Assembly (NCBI GenBank): GCA_026394055.1
Contig: JAPKYZ010000059.1
Location: forward strand, 27,705 to 91,704
From: Acidobacteriota bacterium
GTDB lineage: Bacteria; Acidobacteriota; Terriglobia; Bryobacterales; Bryobacteraceae
Direction: 5' to 3'
DNA: 64,000 bases
Shown here: in pieces, positions 15,630 through 25,000 of the stretch
Numbering within the stretch: the stretch's first letter is position 1
Layout of the letters: each line of letters begins with the position of its first letter
Program-made: the position numbers and the translations under genes
Notes under the pieces: model-generated
Told to the model about the DNA's origin: nothing
Database searches by the model: none
The model's input: the letters and a program-made list of their open reading frames with translations, nothing else

Positions 15630-17351
15630 GTGCCCGTCAAACGCTGTTGGTTTCTGGTTGTCACGCTGGCTTGGCTGATCTTGCCGGCGCAGGCACAGCC
15701 CGTGCTGGAAGTACTTCAGCAGGAGCTGGACCGGAACTTCTCCGCCCTGAAAGCCAAGGCGGAGCCACCGCCGTACTTTATCTCCTACGCCGTCACCGAG
15801 ATCCAGACGGAGGCCGCCGTGGCCTCCTTTGGCGCATTGCAGAGCACGGGGGGCGGCCTAAACCGGTTCCTCGATGTCTCTGTCCGCGTCGGCTCCCCCA
15901 AGCTGGACAACTACCACGTCATCCGTGGCGACCGGCCGCGCTTTGCCGGAGCCATTGGGGTGCCCATCGACAGCTCGGCCGTGGGGCTGCGGCGCCGCGC
16001 CTGGGCCGAAACAGACCGCGTCTACCGCAACTCCGTCCAGCGCCTGATCAGCATCAAAACGGCGCAGGAGAACAACGTCAAGGAGACCTCCACTGCCAAC
16101 GACTTTTCCACTGAGACGCCGGAAAAAGGGGCCGCCTTGCCGGCCGCGCTGAAGGTAGACCGTGCCACCTGGGAGGCGCGCGCCCGGAAATGGTCCGCGC
16201 TATTCATTGGCAAGCCCGGAGTGCTGGCGTCACAGGTTTCGATCTCCGCCCAGCGTGAAGTAAAGTATTTCGTCTCCACCGAAGGAACCCGCATTGAGCA
16301 TGGCCGCATCTACGCCCGCATCGTGATTTCGGCGCAAGGCAAGGCGGGCGACGGCATGGATCTGGCCACCAGCGAGAGCTTTGAAGCGGCCGACGTCAAC
16401 CGTCTGCCCGGCCTGGGCGGCGATGAGAAGCCGGTGCTGGCCGCGATTGAGAAGGTGCAGAAGGATCTGGAAGGCCTGTTGCGCGCCCCGCTGGTGGAGC
16501 CCTACGTCGGCCCCGCCATCCTGTCCGGCCGCGCGGCGGGTGTCTTCTTCCACGAGATCTTCGGCCACCGCATTGAAGGGCACCGCCAGAAGGATGAGGC
16601 CGAAGGTCAGACGTTCTCCAAGGGCATCAATACCAAGGTGCTGCCCGAGTTTCTCTCGGTCAGCTTTGATGCCACGCGCAAACAGATCGGCTCCACTGAC
16701 TTGAACGGCTGGTACGACTATGACGACGAGGGCGTCAAGGCCGGCAAGATCAAGCTGGTGGACCAGGGCGTGCTGAAGACGTTTCTGCTATCGCGGTCGC
16801 CGGTGGATGGCTTTGCGAGCTCCAACGGCCATGGCCGCAAACAGCCCGGGGCGGAAGTCGTCTCGCGCCAGTCGAACCTGATCGTCGAATCCGGCAAGCA
16901 GGTGCCGTTCGCGGAATTGCGCAAACTGCTGATCGAAGAAGCCAAGCGCCAGAACAAGCCCTACGGGCTCTACTTTGAAAGCGTCACGGGAGGGTTCACG
17001 ACAACAGGCCGCCGCGGCTTGCAGGCGTTCACCGTGATCCCCCTGGTGGTCTACCGCGTGTGGGCCGATGGACGGCCGGATGAGCTGATCCGCGGCGCTG
17101 ACATTGTGGGAACGCCGCTGGCCAGCTTCGCCAAGATCTTGGCCACCGGCGACAAGACCGAGATTTTTAATGGCTACTGCGGCGCCGAATCCGGCTCGGT
17201 GCCGGTCTCCGCCGCGTCGCCCGCCTTGTTGGTTTCTGAAATCGAGATCCAGAAAAAGGACCGCGCGCAAGACCGGCCGCCCCTGCTGCCACGCCCCGAT
17301 CCGGAACCAGAAACGCCCAAACGTGAAGGCCGCGGGAGCGTGCGCCCATGA
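15630..17351 (+). CDS. TldD-like metallopeptidase with signal peptide
   Basis: A 573-residue TldD/PmbA family (U62) protein. The zinc site His308-Glu309-x3-His313 is seen in FFHEIFGHRIEGHR, as in the active TldD subunit. C-terminal family motifs GWYDYDDEGV, SNGHGR and YFESVTGGFTTTGRRG are present. Unlike the cytosolic E. coli TldD, the protein starts with a clear signal peptide (CWFLVVTLAWLILPAQAQP), so it is probably periplasmic. TldD/TldE pairs degrade unfolded peptides or mature modified ones. The next gene overlaps by ATGA and encodes a partner without the metal site. The GTG start follows GAGAGG directly. The Pro/Arg-rich C-terminal tail is not conserved in the family. Confidence 0.88.
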   Translation: MPVKRCWFLVVTLAWLILPAQAQPVLEVLQQELDRNFSALKAKAEPPPYFISYAVTEIQTEAAVASFGALQSTGGGLNRFLDVSVRVGSPKLDNYHVIRGDRPRFAGAIGVPIDSSAVGLRRRAWAETDRVYRNSVQRLISIKTAQENNVKETSTANDFSTETPEKGAALPAALKVDRATWEARARKWSALFIGKPGVLASQVSISAQREVKYFVSTEGTRIEHGRIYARIVISAQGKAGDGMDLATSESFEAADVNRLPGLGGDEKPVLAAIEKVQKDLEGLLRAPLVEPYVGPAILSGRAAGVFFHEIFGHRIEGHRQKDEAEGQTFSKGINTKVLPEFLSVSFDATRKQIGSTDLNGWYDYDDEGVKAGKIKLVDQGVLKTFLLSRSPVDGFASSNGHGRKQPGAEVVSRQSNLIVESGKQVPFAELRKLLIEEAKRQNKPYGLYFESVTGGFTTTGRRGLQAFTVIPLVVYRVWADGRPDELIRGADIVGTPLASFAKILATGDKTEIFNGYCGAESGSVPVSAASPALLVSEIEIQKKDRAQDRPPLLPRPDPEPETPKREGRGSVRP

Positions 17352-19150
17352 AATTCCCACTCAACCCCTGGAAGCTTTCGCGCCGTCAATGGCTGGCAGT
17401 ATTGGGAAGTGCCGTGGCGGCGGAGCAGGCGGGCGCCCAGAACGCTCCGCCAGCGGGCGCGCCGAAGCCCACCGTTGCACCTCCCCTGCTGTTGCGGGCG
17501 ATGCTCGATGAACTCGGCCGCGCCCGGCAGTTGCGTCTGATCAGCCGCGATCAGGTCTATTACGTTGAGTACGCGTTGGACGATGCCGACAGCTACTCGG
17601 TGAGCGCGACGCTGGGCGGTCTGCTGGGGGAACGCCGCAATCGTTTCCGCCTGCCGCGCGTGACGCTCCGCCTCGGCTCGCCCGAGTTCGACAACGGCAA
17701 CTACGTGCTGTCGGACTACTACTTCGGTTCGCGGTTCGACCCAGAGCAGTTCCCGCTGGATGAGGACTACAACGCGCTCCGCCAGGGCTGGTGGCTGGCC
17801 ACCGACCGCGCCTTTAAGGGCGCCCTGGAGGCGATTGGCCGCAAGCGCGCCGCGCTCCAGAACGTCACCCAGAACGAGAAGCTGCCCGATTTCTCCACCG
17901 CCCCGGCGCAACAACTGTTCGAGCAACCCAAGCGGATCAAGCTGGATGAAGCGGCCTGGCGCAACCGTGTGGTCGCGCTGTCGGGAATCTTCGAGCGGTA
18001 CCCGGAGGCGCTGGAATCAACGGTTGATTTTGATTTCACCCAGTCCACCGCGTACCTGTTGAATACGGAAGGCACTTCGGTGATCACCGCCGACAACTTG
18101 GCTTACGCCCGCGTGCGTGCCAGTGGCCAAGCCCCGGACGGCATGCGAGTCCGCGACCATGCTGTGATCCCCGCCCTGGACCCGGCGCAACTACCGGCCG
18201 AGCTCGACCTGCAGCGGGCGGTCACCGCCGTCGCCGAAAACGTCAAGGCGCTGGCCGCGGCTCCATTGGGGGCCAACTACACGGGTCCGGTGATGTTTGA
18301 AGGCACGGCGGCGGCGCAACTGTTTGCGGAACTGCTCAGTGCCGCCCTGCCTGCTCAACGCAAGCCGGTGGGTGAGCCCGGCCGTCCGGTGCCGTTCCAG
18401 ACCAGCCCGTTTGAGGGCAAGATCGGGTCCCGCGTGCTGCCCACGTCGTTCACCGTGGCCGATGATCCTACTCAGAAGGTGTGGCGCGGACGGCCGTTGC
18501 TGGGCACCTACGCGATTGACTCGGAAGGTGTGGCGGGTCAAGCGGTCACCGTCATTGAGAAGGGCGTCCTGAAGGCGATTCTGTCCACGCGGCAGCCCGC
18601 GCGGGATGCGGCGAAGTCCAATGGCCACGCTCGGCTGCCGGGCAACTTCGGGGCGAAATCGGCGGCCATCAGCAATCTGTTTGTGAAGTGCGCGGAGCCC
18701 GTCACGGCAGCCGACCTGAAATCTCAGCTGCTGAAGCAAGTGGCGGACCGCAGTAAACCCTACGGCATCATCATCCGCAAAATGGACTTCCCCTCCTCCG
18801 CCTCGATCGCCGAAGTCCGGCGTTTGGCGGCGGGCAGCAGTGACCGGCCGATCAGCATCCCGCTGCTGGCCTATCGCGTCTACCCCGATGGCCGGGAGGA
18901 ACTGGTGCGCGGCCTGCGCTTCCGTGGCGTCTCCGTGCGCAGCTTGAAAGACATTCTGGCGGCGTCGGACACCGAAACCGCCTTTGACTTCCTGGGCAAC
19001 GGCGCGCCGTTTTCTTTGATGGGCGCGGGCGGATTTGTGTACCTCAGTACGGTGGTGGCTCCGTCGGTGTTGTTTGAAGAATTGGAAATGGAAGTGGCCA
19101 CTGACGATCTGCCGCGGCTGCCGGTGGTGCCTCCGCCGCCCACCGCGTAG
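17348..19150 (+). CDS. TldE/PmbA-like partner lacking the metal site, Tat-type signal
   Basis: A 600-residue paralogue of the preceding gene. It shares the family layout (FFKG-like RAFKGALEAIGRKRAAL, the middle domain, RGLRFRGVSVRSLKDIL and the C-terminal IPLLAYRVYPDGREELVRG), but the HExxxH motif is replaced (AAAQLFAELLSAALP), as in the non-catalytic TldE subunit. The N-terminus reads KLSRRQWLAVLGSAVAAEQAGAQ, a twin-arginine-like export signal. An ATGA overlap with the TldD-like gene implies one heteromeric complex, here outside the cytoplasm. The gene is followed after 18 bases by lptFG. The differing export signals (Sec-like for TldD, Tat-like for TldE) are unusual. Confidence 0.82.
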   Translation: MKFPLNPWKLSRRQWLAVLGSAVAAEQAGAQNAPPAGAPKPTVAPPLLLRAMLDELGRARQLRLISRDQVYYVEYALDDADSYSVSATLGGLLGERRNRFRLPRVTLRLGSPEFDNGNYVLSDYYFGSRFDPEQFPLDEDYNALRQGWWLATDRAFKGALEAIGRKRAALQNVTQNEKLPDFSTAPAQQLFEQPKRIKLDEAAWRNRVVALSGIFERYPEALESTVDFDFTQSTAYLLNTEGTSVITADNLAYARVRASGQAPDGMRVRDHAVIPALDPAQLPAELDLQRAVTAVAENVKALAAAPLGANYTGPVMFEGTAAAQLFAELLSAALPAQRKPVGEPGRPVPFQTSPFEGKIGSRVLPTSFTVADDPTQKVWRGRPLLGTYAIDSEGVAGQAVTVIEKGVLKAILSTRQPARDAAKSNGHARLPGNFGAKSAAISNLFVKCAEPVTAADLKSQLLKQVADRSKPYGIIIRKMDFPSSASIAEVRRLAAGSSDRPISIPLLAYRVYPDGREELVRGLRFRGVSVRSLKDILAASDTETAFDFLGNGAPFSLMGAGGFVYLSTVVAPSVLFEELEMEVATDDLPRLPVVPPPPTA

Positions 19151-19168
19151 CGGCCGTCGTCTCCCGCT

Positions 19169-21505
19169 ATGCGCCTGATTAGCCGCGCCATATTTCGCGA
19201 GATCGCCACCGGCGCGGTGCTGGGCGTCACGCTGTTTTCGTTCATCTTCTTCCTGCAACGCCTGGGCGGGGAGCGCGGCATCTTCTCGTTGCTGGTGCGC
19301 AGCGCGGCGCCACCGCAGACGGTGGCCTATCTGGTGGCCCTGGGGCTACCGCCGACGCTGCCGTTCACCGTGCCGGTGGGCGTGCTGGTGGGCATCTTGA
19401 TCGGGCTCAGCCGGATGTCGAGCGATAACGAGATCACGGCCTTGCGTGCCGCCGGTGTTCCCGCCCGTATCGTGATGCGGCCCGTGCTGGCGTTAGCCAC
19501 CCTTGGTATGTTGGCGGCCTTTGCGGCCAGCCTCTGGTTGACCCCCTGGTCGATCCGCGAAACGCTGCGTATCTCGAACGATCTGGCGGCGACGCAGTTG
19601 ACCGCCGAAATTCAGCCGCGCGTCTTTGAAGAGTCCTTCCCGAACACCATCCTCTATGTGGGCGATGTGATCTCGGGACCCGTCACCCGCTGGCGCAAGA
19701 TCTTCATGGCCGACCTGCGTCCGCCAGACCAGCGCCGCAGCGGTGCCCGGGAATCAGGCGAAGCGCCGCCCATCACCATCGCCGAACAAGCCATCGCCCT
19801 GCCGGACCCGGCGCGCAACCGCATCCAGCTTTCGATGCAGAACGGCTATTCGCACGAGGCGGGCAAAAAGGCGGATGAGGACTACAACTCCTCATTCCCG
19901 CGCGGCGAGCAGGCGCTGGAGGCGCAGAAGCCCAACGAAGTGAAGGTGAGCCGCTACATCGAGCAGGACACGATCCCGCTCTACCGGCTGAGCCAGAAGC
20001 TGCCGCCGCGTGACGCCATCGACGCCAAGCTGGAGCTGCATCAGCGGCTCGCGCTGCCGCCGGGTTGCCTGCTGCTGGCGCTGGTGGGCATTCCGCTGGG
20101 CGTGTCGTCGCGCAAGGCGGGCAAGTCTTCGGCCTTCGTGCTGACGGTGCTGCTGGCGTTGATCTACTACATGGGCCAGTTGCCGCTGGTGGGCCTGGCG
20201 CGGCAGGGCTTGCTGTCTCCGGCGCTGGCTTCCTGGATTCCGAACCTGATCTTTGCCATCACCGGTATCGTGTTGCTGGTCCGCCTGGAAAAGCCGGGCG
20301 ACTTTGATCTGCTGGGCTGGGTCCGGCAGCGCGCGGAGAGCTTCTTCCAGCAGTTTGACCGGCTGCCGGAAACGCCGCTGCGCTTGTTGCCGCGCCGGTT
20401 CTTCCTGCTGCCTCAACTGATCGACACCTACGTGCTGTCGGGCTTTCTGTTCTATTTCGCGCTGATGCTGGTCAGCTTTGTGATGCTGTTTGAGGTCTAC
20501 ACGTTCTTTGAACTGCTGAGCGACATCGTCCGCAACAAAGTGCCCATGGCGCGGCTGCTGATCTACATGTTGAATCTGGCGCCGAAGCTGATCTACGAGA
20601 TGACGCAGCTGGCCGTGCTGGCGGGCGTGTTGGCGACGTTCGGCATCCTCACCAAGAACAACGAAGTGACGGCCTTCAAAGCATGCGGCGTCAGCACGTA
20701 CCGGCTGGCGATGCCGGTGTTGCTCGCGGCCGGTGGGCTTTCGGCGCTGATCTTTGCCTTTGACCACTACTACGTGCCCGAGACGAATAAGCGGCAGGAC
20801 GCCATCCGCAATGAGATCAAGGGCCGGCCGGTGCGCACGTATCAGCGGCCAGACCGGCGCTGGGTCTTCGGCCGCGGCTCCCGCATTTTCTACTACAAGT
20901 ACTTTGAGCAGACCGACAACGTCATGCTGGGCGTCAGCGTCTACGACCTGGACCCCACCACCTTCCACCTGCGCCGCCTCGTCAATGCCGAGCGCGCCCG
21001 CTGGGAGCCGACGCTCAACACCTGGGTCTTCCAGAACGGCCAGATGCGCCGCATTGACGGCATCAAGGTGCTGGAGTACAAGGATTTCAGCGGGCAGACC
21101 GCGACGTTCTCTGATTTCGACGAACCGCCCAGCTACTTCCGGCAGGAAGTAAAGCTTTCGCAGCAGATGAACTTCCTGGAACTGGAGCACTACATCAGCG
21201 AACTGCGCCAGGCGGGCCTGGACACCATCAAGCTGCAAGTACAGTGGCAGAGCAAGTTCGCGGTGCCGCTGTTTGCCTTCATCATGGCGGTGCTGGCGAC
21301 ACCCTTCGCCTTTATGGCCGGGCGGCGCGGCACCATGACCGGCGTCGGCGTCAGCCTGGCCGTGGCCATCGCATATCTATCGGTGAGCAAGCTGTTTGAG
21401 CAGATTGGCTACTTAAATCAGCTGCCGCCGGAGGTGGCCGCCTGGTCGCCGGACGCCATCTTCGCGCTGGCGGGGCTTTACCTGATCGCGCGAATGCAGA
21501 CCTAG
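19169..21505 (+). CDS. LptF-LptG fusion permease for LPS export
   Basis: A 778-residue protein that joins both YjgP/YjgQ permeases of the Lpt transporter in one chain. The first half (1-380) has RLISRAIFREIATGAVLG, SRMSSDNEITALRAAGV and a periplasmic beta-jellyroll; the second (about 400-778) repeats it with QLIDTYVLSGFLFYFALML, ILTKNNEVTAFKACGVS and a second jellyroll, ending in GYLNQLPPEVAAWSPDAIF. Each half has about six transmembrane helices. In E. coli these are separate LptF and LptG subunits of about 360 residues. The partner ATPase lptB and bridge protein are at the left of the window, 17 kb away. It sits 18 bases after the tldE-like gene and overlaps the Lrp gene convergently. Confidence 0.9.
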   Translation: MRLISRAIFREIATGAVLGVTLFSFIFFLQRLGGERGIFSLLVRSAAPPQTVAYLVALGLPPTLPFTVPVGVLVGILIGLSRMSSDNEITALRAAGVPARIVMRPVLALATLGMLAAFAASLWLTPWSIRETLRISNDLAATQLTAEIQPRVFEESFPNTILYVGDVISGPVTRWRKIFMADLRPPDQRRSGARESGEAPPITIAEQAIALPDPARNRIQLSMQNGYSHEAGKKADEDYNSSFPRGEQALEAQKPNEVKVSRYIEQDTIPLYRLSQKLPPRDAIDAKLELHQRLALPPGCLLLALVGIPLGVSSRKAGKSSAFVLTVLLALIYYMGQLPLVGLARQGLLSPALASWIPNLIFAITGIVLLVRLEKPGDFDLLGWVRQRAESFFQQFDRLPETPLRLLPRRFFLLPQLIDTYVLSGFLFYFALMLVSFVMLFEVYTFFELLSDIVRNKVPMARLLIYMLNLAPKLIYEMTQLAVLAGVLATFGILTKNNEVTAFKACGVSTYRLAMPVLLAAGGLSALIFAFDHYYVPETNKRQDAIRNEIKGRPVRTYQRPDRRWVFGRGSRIFYYKYFEQTDNVMLGVSVYDLDPTTFHLRRLVNAERARWEPTLNTWVFQNGQMRRIDGIKVLEYKDFSGQTATFSDFDEPPSYFRQEVKLSQQMNFLELEHYISELRQAGLDTIKLQVQWQSKFAVPLFAFIMAVLATPFAFMAGRRGTMTGVGVSLAVAIAYLSVSKLFEQIGYLNQLPPEVAAWSPDAIFALAGLYLIARMQT

Positions 21506-21957
21506 ATCTGCTCGATCAGCAGCTTGGATGTTTCCTTGGCCGTTCCCAGGATGATCGTGGTGCGGGTGCGGGCCACGCCCAACTGGGTTTTGAGATCGTT
21601 GCTCAATAGCTGGTCCAGTTGCTTCATGCTGGGGCAGCGGACCTTCAGCAGATAGTCATCCTCACCGGCCACATGGTGGCATTCAAGGATCGCCCCATGC
21701 CCCCGGATCGCTTCCAGAAACCCCGCGCGCCGGCTTTGATTCTCCAGCGTGACAAAGACGAAGGCCAGCACCGGATAGCCCGCCGCATCCGGATCGACCA
21801 TGGCGGTAAAGCCCCGGATCACGCCGCGTTCCTCCAGCCGGTGCACCCGTTCGGCTGCGGCTGGCGGCGACAACCCCAGCAGTTCCCCCAGCTCCGCCCA
21901 CGTCATCCGCCCGCGGTCCAGCAGCGCGGCTAAGGCTTTGCGATCAGTGGCATCCAT
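21502..21957 (-). CDS. Lrp/AsnC-family transcriptional regulator
   Basis: About 151 residues. The N-terminal winged helix reads DATDRKALAALLDRGRMTWAELGELLGLSPPAAAERVHRLEERGVI, and the C-terminal RAM/AsnC effector domain includes GYPVLAFVFVTLENQS and CHHVAGEDDYLLKVRCPS. Lrp proteins form octamers that respond to amino acids or related ligands. ATG at 21957 begins the conserved domain; a frame open for 18 more residues upstream is less convincing. There is no spaced ribosome site, so a leaderless transcript is possible. It is convergent with lptFG, overlapping by three to four bases, and has no obvious target operon beside it. Confidence 0.88.
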   Translation of the reverse strand: MDATDRKALAALLDRGRMTWAELGELLGLSPPAAAERVHRLEERGVIRGFTAMVDPDAAGYPVLAFVFVTLENQSRRAGFLEAIRGHGAILECHHVAGEDDYLLKVRCPSMKQLDQLLSNDLKTQLGVARTRTTIILGTAKETSKLLIEQI

Positions 21958-22011
21958 CCTTACATTAGAATCCGCCGGCGCGCGCCGTGCTGAGGGGACC
22001 TGAACGGACAA

Positions 22012-22050
22012 CCGCCCGCCGCTGGCCGCGATCAGCCAGCAAGCGGGCGG
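22012..22050 (-). terminator. Two-tier hairpin after the large TonB receptor gene
   Basis: CCGCCCGC (22012-22019) pairs with GCGGGCGG (22043-22050), and GCTGGC (22021-22026) with GCCAGC (22035-22040) inside. It ends the minus-strand receptor transcript, without a strong T-run. Confidence 0.55.
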
Positions 22051-22072
22051 CAGCAGGTCCCGTCAGGGAGCG

Positions 22073-25000
22073 CTAGAACTTCAACCGGAGCGCCACTTGC
22101 ATCGTGCGCGGGCCGCCAACGGTAGAGGTAATGGCGCCCATCGTGCCAACCCCAGCGGCCGGCAACGTCGAGTTCGGGTTCGTGAACACGGCCTGATTGA
22201 AAGCGTTGAAGGCTTCCCAACGCAGCTCCATCGTGTAGCGTTCCGCAAAGCGCGTGGTCTTGGCCAGCGCAAAGTCGAACTGGCGCTGCGAAGGACCACG
22301 CAGAATGTTGCGGCCCGAATTGCCCCAGCGATCATCAGAGTTGGCGAAGGCGGTGGGGTCAAAGTACTGGTCGACCCGGCTCTGCACGCTGCCGTCCTTG
22401 CGCGCGCTGTCGATCGTGCGGCCCGGAGCCAAGTCTACTCGTACGCGCGCCACTTGGGCCCAGTAGGCGTTGGCCGTCGAGGCACCAATGATGGAGAACG
22501 GCGTCCCGCTCTGCAGTGTCGCCATCCCGTTCAGTGACCATCCCCCCAGCACCCACTTCGACACCGGGTTGGACCTGAACGGCGTAGCGAACTCGTAGAT
22601 ATAGGCCACCGTCACGCGATGCGTGCGGTCAAAGTCCGCTGGGCCTTTGTTGTTGGCCATGTTGCGGGCATCGTGTTCCACGGTGCCGCCATCGGAGGAG
22701 ATGTTGTCCAGCGTCTTGGCCCAGGTATAGGCCGCGTTCATCAACAGACGGTGCTGGAAGCGGCGCCGGTAGTTGAACTGCAGGCCGTGATAGGTGGAGG
22801 CGCCCCAGTTAGAACGCACCCGGTAGCCGCTCTGGCGGCCCAGGCCGAGATACTCCGGCGGCACAAAGAAATCGGGGTTGATCAACGCCCCGGTGCGAGT
22901 CCGGATGTCGGTGAAGCCATTCACCGGCGTGACGCGCGGGTCCACCGCTTGCGCCAGGTTCAACTTCGCCATCAGCCCCACGCCGCGCGTGCCGACGTAG
23001 CGGACATCGAACATGTTGCCGCGCCACGGTTCAAACTGCATGTTGAAGGTCCACTGCTGGACGTAGGGCGTCTTGATGAACGGGTCGATGAAGGTGAAGT
23101 TCTTGGCGGCAAACGGCTCCGTCGCGGGGAAGGCACTGCCGTCAAAGCGGCGCCAACTGGGCGCTCCATTGGCATCACGGGCGATCTGCACCTGCAACGG
23201 CACGGTGAACGGGTTGATGTTCAGCCGCGGGTAGGGGTTGGCCATATCCACCGGCGCCGGGACGTTCTGATAGATGAAGAACGGCGAAGAGAGCTGCAGG
23301 TCCGACTTGAAAGAACCGGACGGCCGCTCGTTGTAGATGCCATAGCCGCCCCGGATCACGAGGCGATCGGTGAACCAGGGCTGCCACGCAAAGCCCACGC
23401 GCGGCGCGATGTTGTTGAAGTCCGGCTGGAAGATGGTGTTGCGCGATGCCTTGTGGACCTGGCTCAGGTTGATCGGCACATAGGGCGACACCGCTAATCC
23501 CATTTTCAGCGGATCGAAACCCGGCTGGAAGATTACGTGTTTCTCGTTGATGTAGTAACCCTGCTCCACGCCGGCACGGGCGGCGTCAGCCTTGTTGAAG
23601 TAGGTGCCGGTGCGGCCCTGCGTCTCATCGGGCCAGCCAAAGTAGTCCCAACGGACACCGGCGTTGATCGTGAGCCCCTTCCGGATGCGCCAGTCGTCCT
23701 GGATGAACAACGACGTGTCCACCATGTTGTAGTCACGCTTGGTGTCGCCCTGATCCAAATCGGAGCCACCGCCCGAAGCGCCGTGGCCGGTGAAGAACAG
23801 AATCCAGTTGTCGTAATCCAAGTCGCCATTGGTGCGGGCCATGTATTCGCCCTTCAGATTGGTGCGGCGGATTTCGCCGCCGAACTGGATGGAGTGAGAT
23901 CCGCGGACGTGCGTCACAGTGTCGGTGAGGTAGACGTTGCGCTGGCGATCATAGAAGTCCCAGGCGTTGCCGATGCCCGCGCCGGAGCGCTGCGTCACGA
24001 TATCCACGGTCGGCATCAGCGAGGCCAAGCCGCCCACGGCATATTCCAGCGGGTTGTAGATGCCCAACGTCGAGTTGAAGATGTCCTTGTTCTTGGAGAT
24101 ACGCGTGTTGAACAGCTCAAAGAAGCCGCCGCGGACTTCGTTGATCCAGCGCGGCCCAAAGGTATGCAGGTGCGACAGCGACGCCACGTAGCCGGGCGTC
24201 TGGCCCTGCGTGGGCGATACCGAAGAGTTGGCCCAAGGGAACGCTTCTTCGACGAATTGCTGGGACTTGACGTAGCTCAGCCGCAAGCGGTCATTGCCGG
24301 CGAAGTTGTGTTCCAGCGACAGGGAGCCGGACCAGGAGTTGAAGAATGTCGGGAACGCGTTCACCTGCTCGCGTTCGCGCCCATAGGTGGCATTGCCGGG
24401 CAGCAGGCGGTTATTGGGGCCAACGGAGGGCAGCAGCAGCTGGCCGTTGCGCTTGACGTTCAAGATGTTGATCGCTACCGGGTGGATGTCCGCCGGAGTG
24501 AGCTGGCGGAAGACCGGGGCGGCGGGGTTGGCGACGCTCGTGAAGAACTTGCGCTCGAGACCCGGAATCTGATCGGCCGGGAAGCGGCGGATGGTGGTGA
24601 GGAAGTTGGCCGCGAACTGTGGGTTGTCCTGCGCGCCCGATTGGAGCCATTGATTGGCCACGGCGGCAATCGTGGCCGGTGTCCGGACGTCGCCCAACCC
24701 ATCGGGGCTGGCCGTGGTGACGATGGCGCGGCTGGCGTAGCCCGACAAGAAATCAGTGCGCTGCACGGCGGCGTAGAAGAAGGTCTTGTTCTTCCAGATG
24801 GGCCCGCCGATGCCGGCGTAGCTTTCGTTGCGGCGGAACTTGGGGCGCGCCGTGCCGGAGCGGTTCAGGAAGAACTCATTGGCGTTGAACAGCTCATTCT
24901 GAAAGAAGTGCGAGAAGCTGCCGTGGAACTGATTCGTCCCGACGCGCGTGAGCATCTGCACGTTGGCGCCGCCATTGCGGCCGGTGGAGGCGGAATAAAG

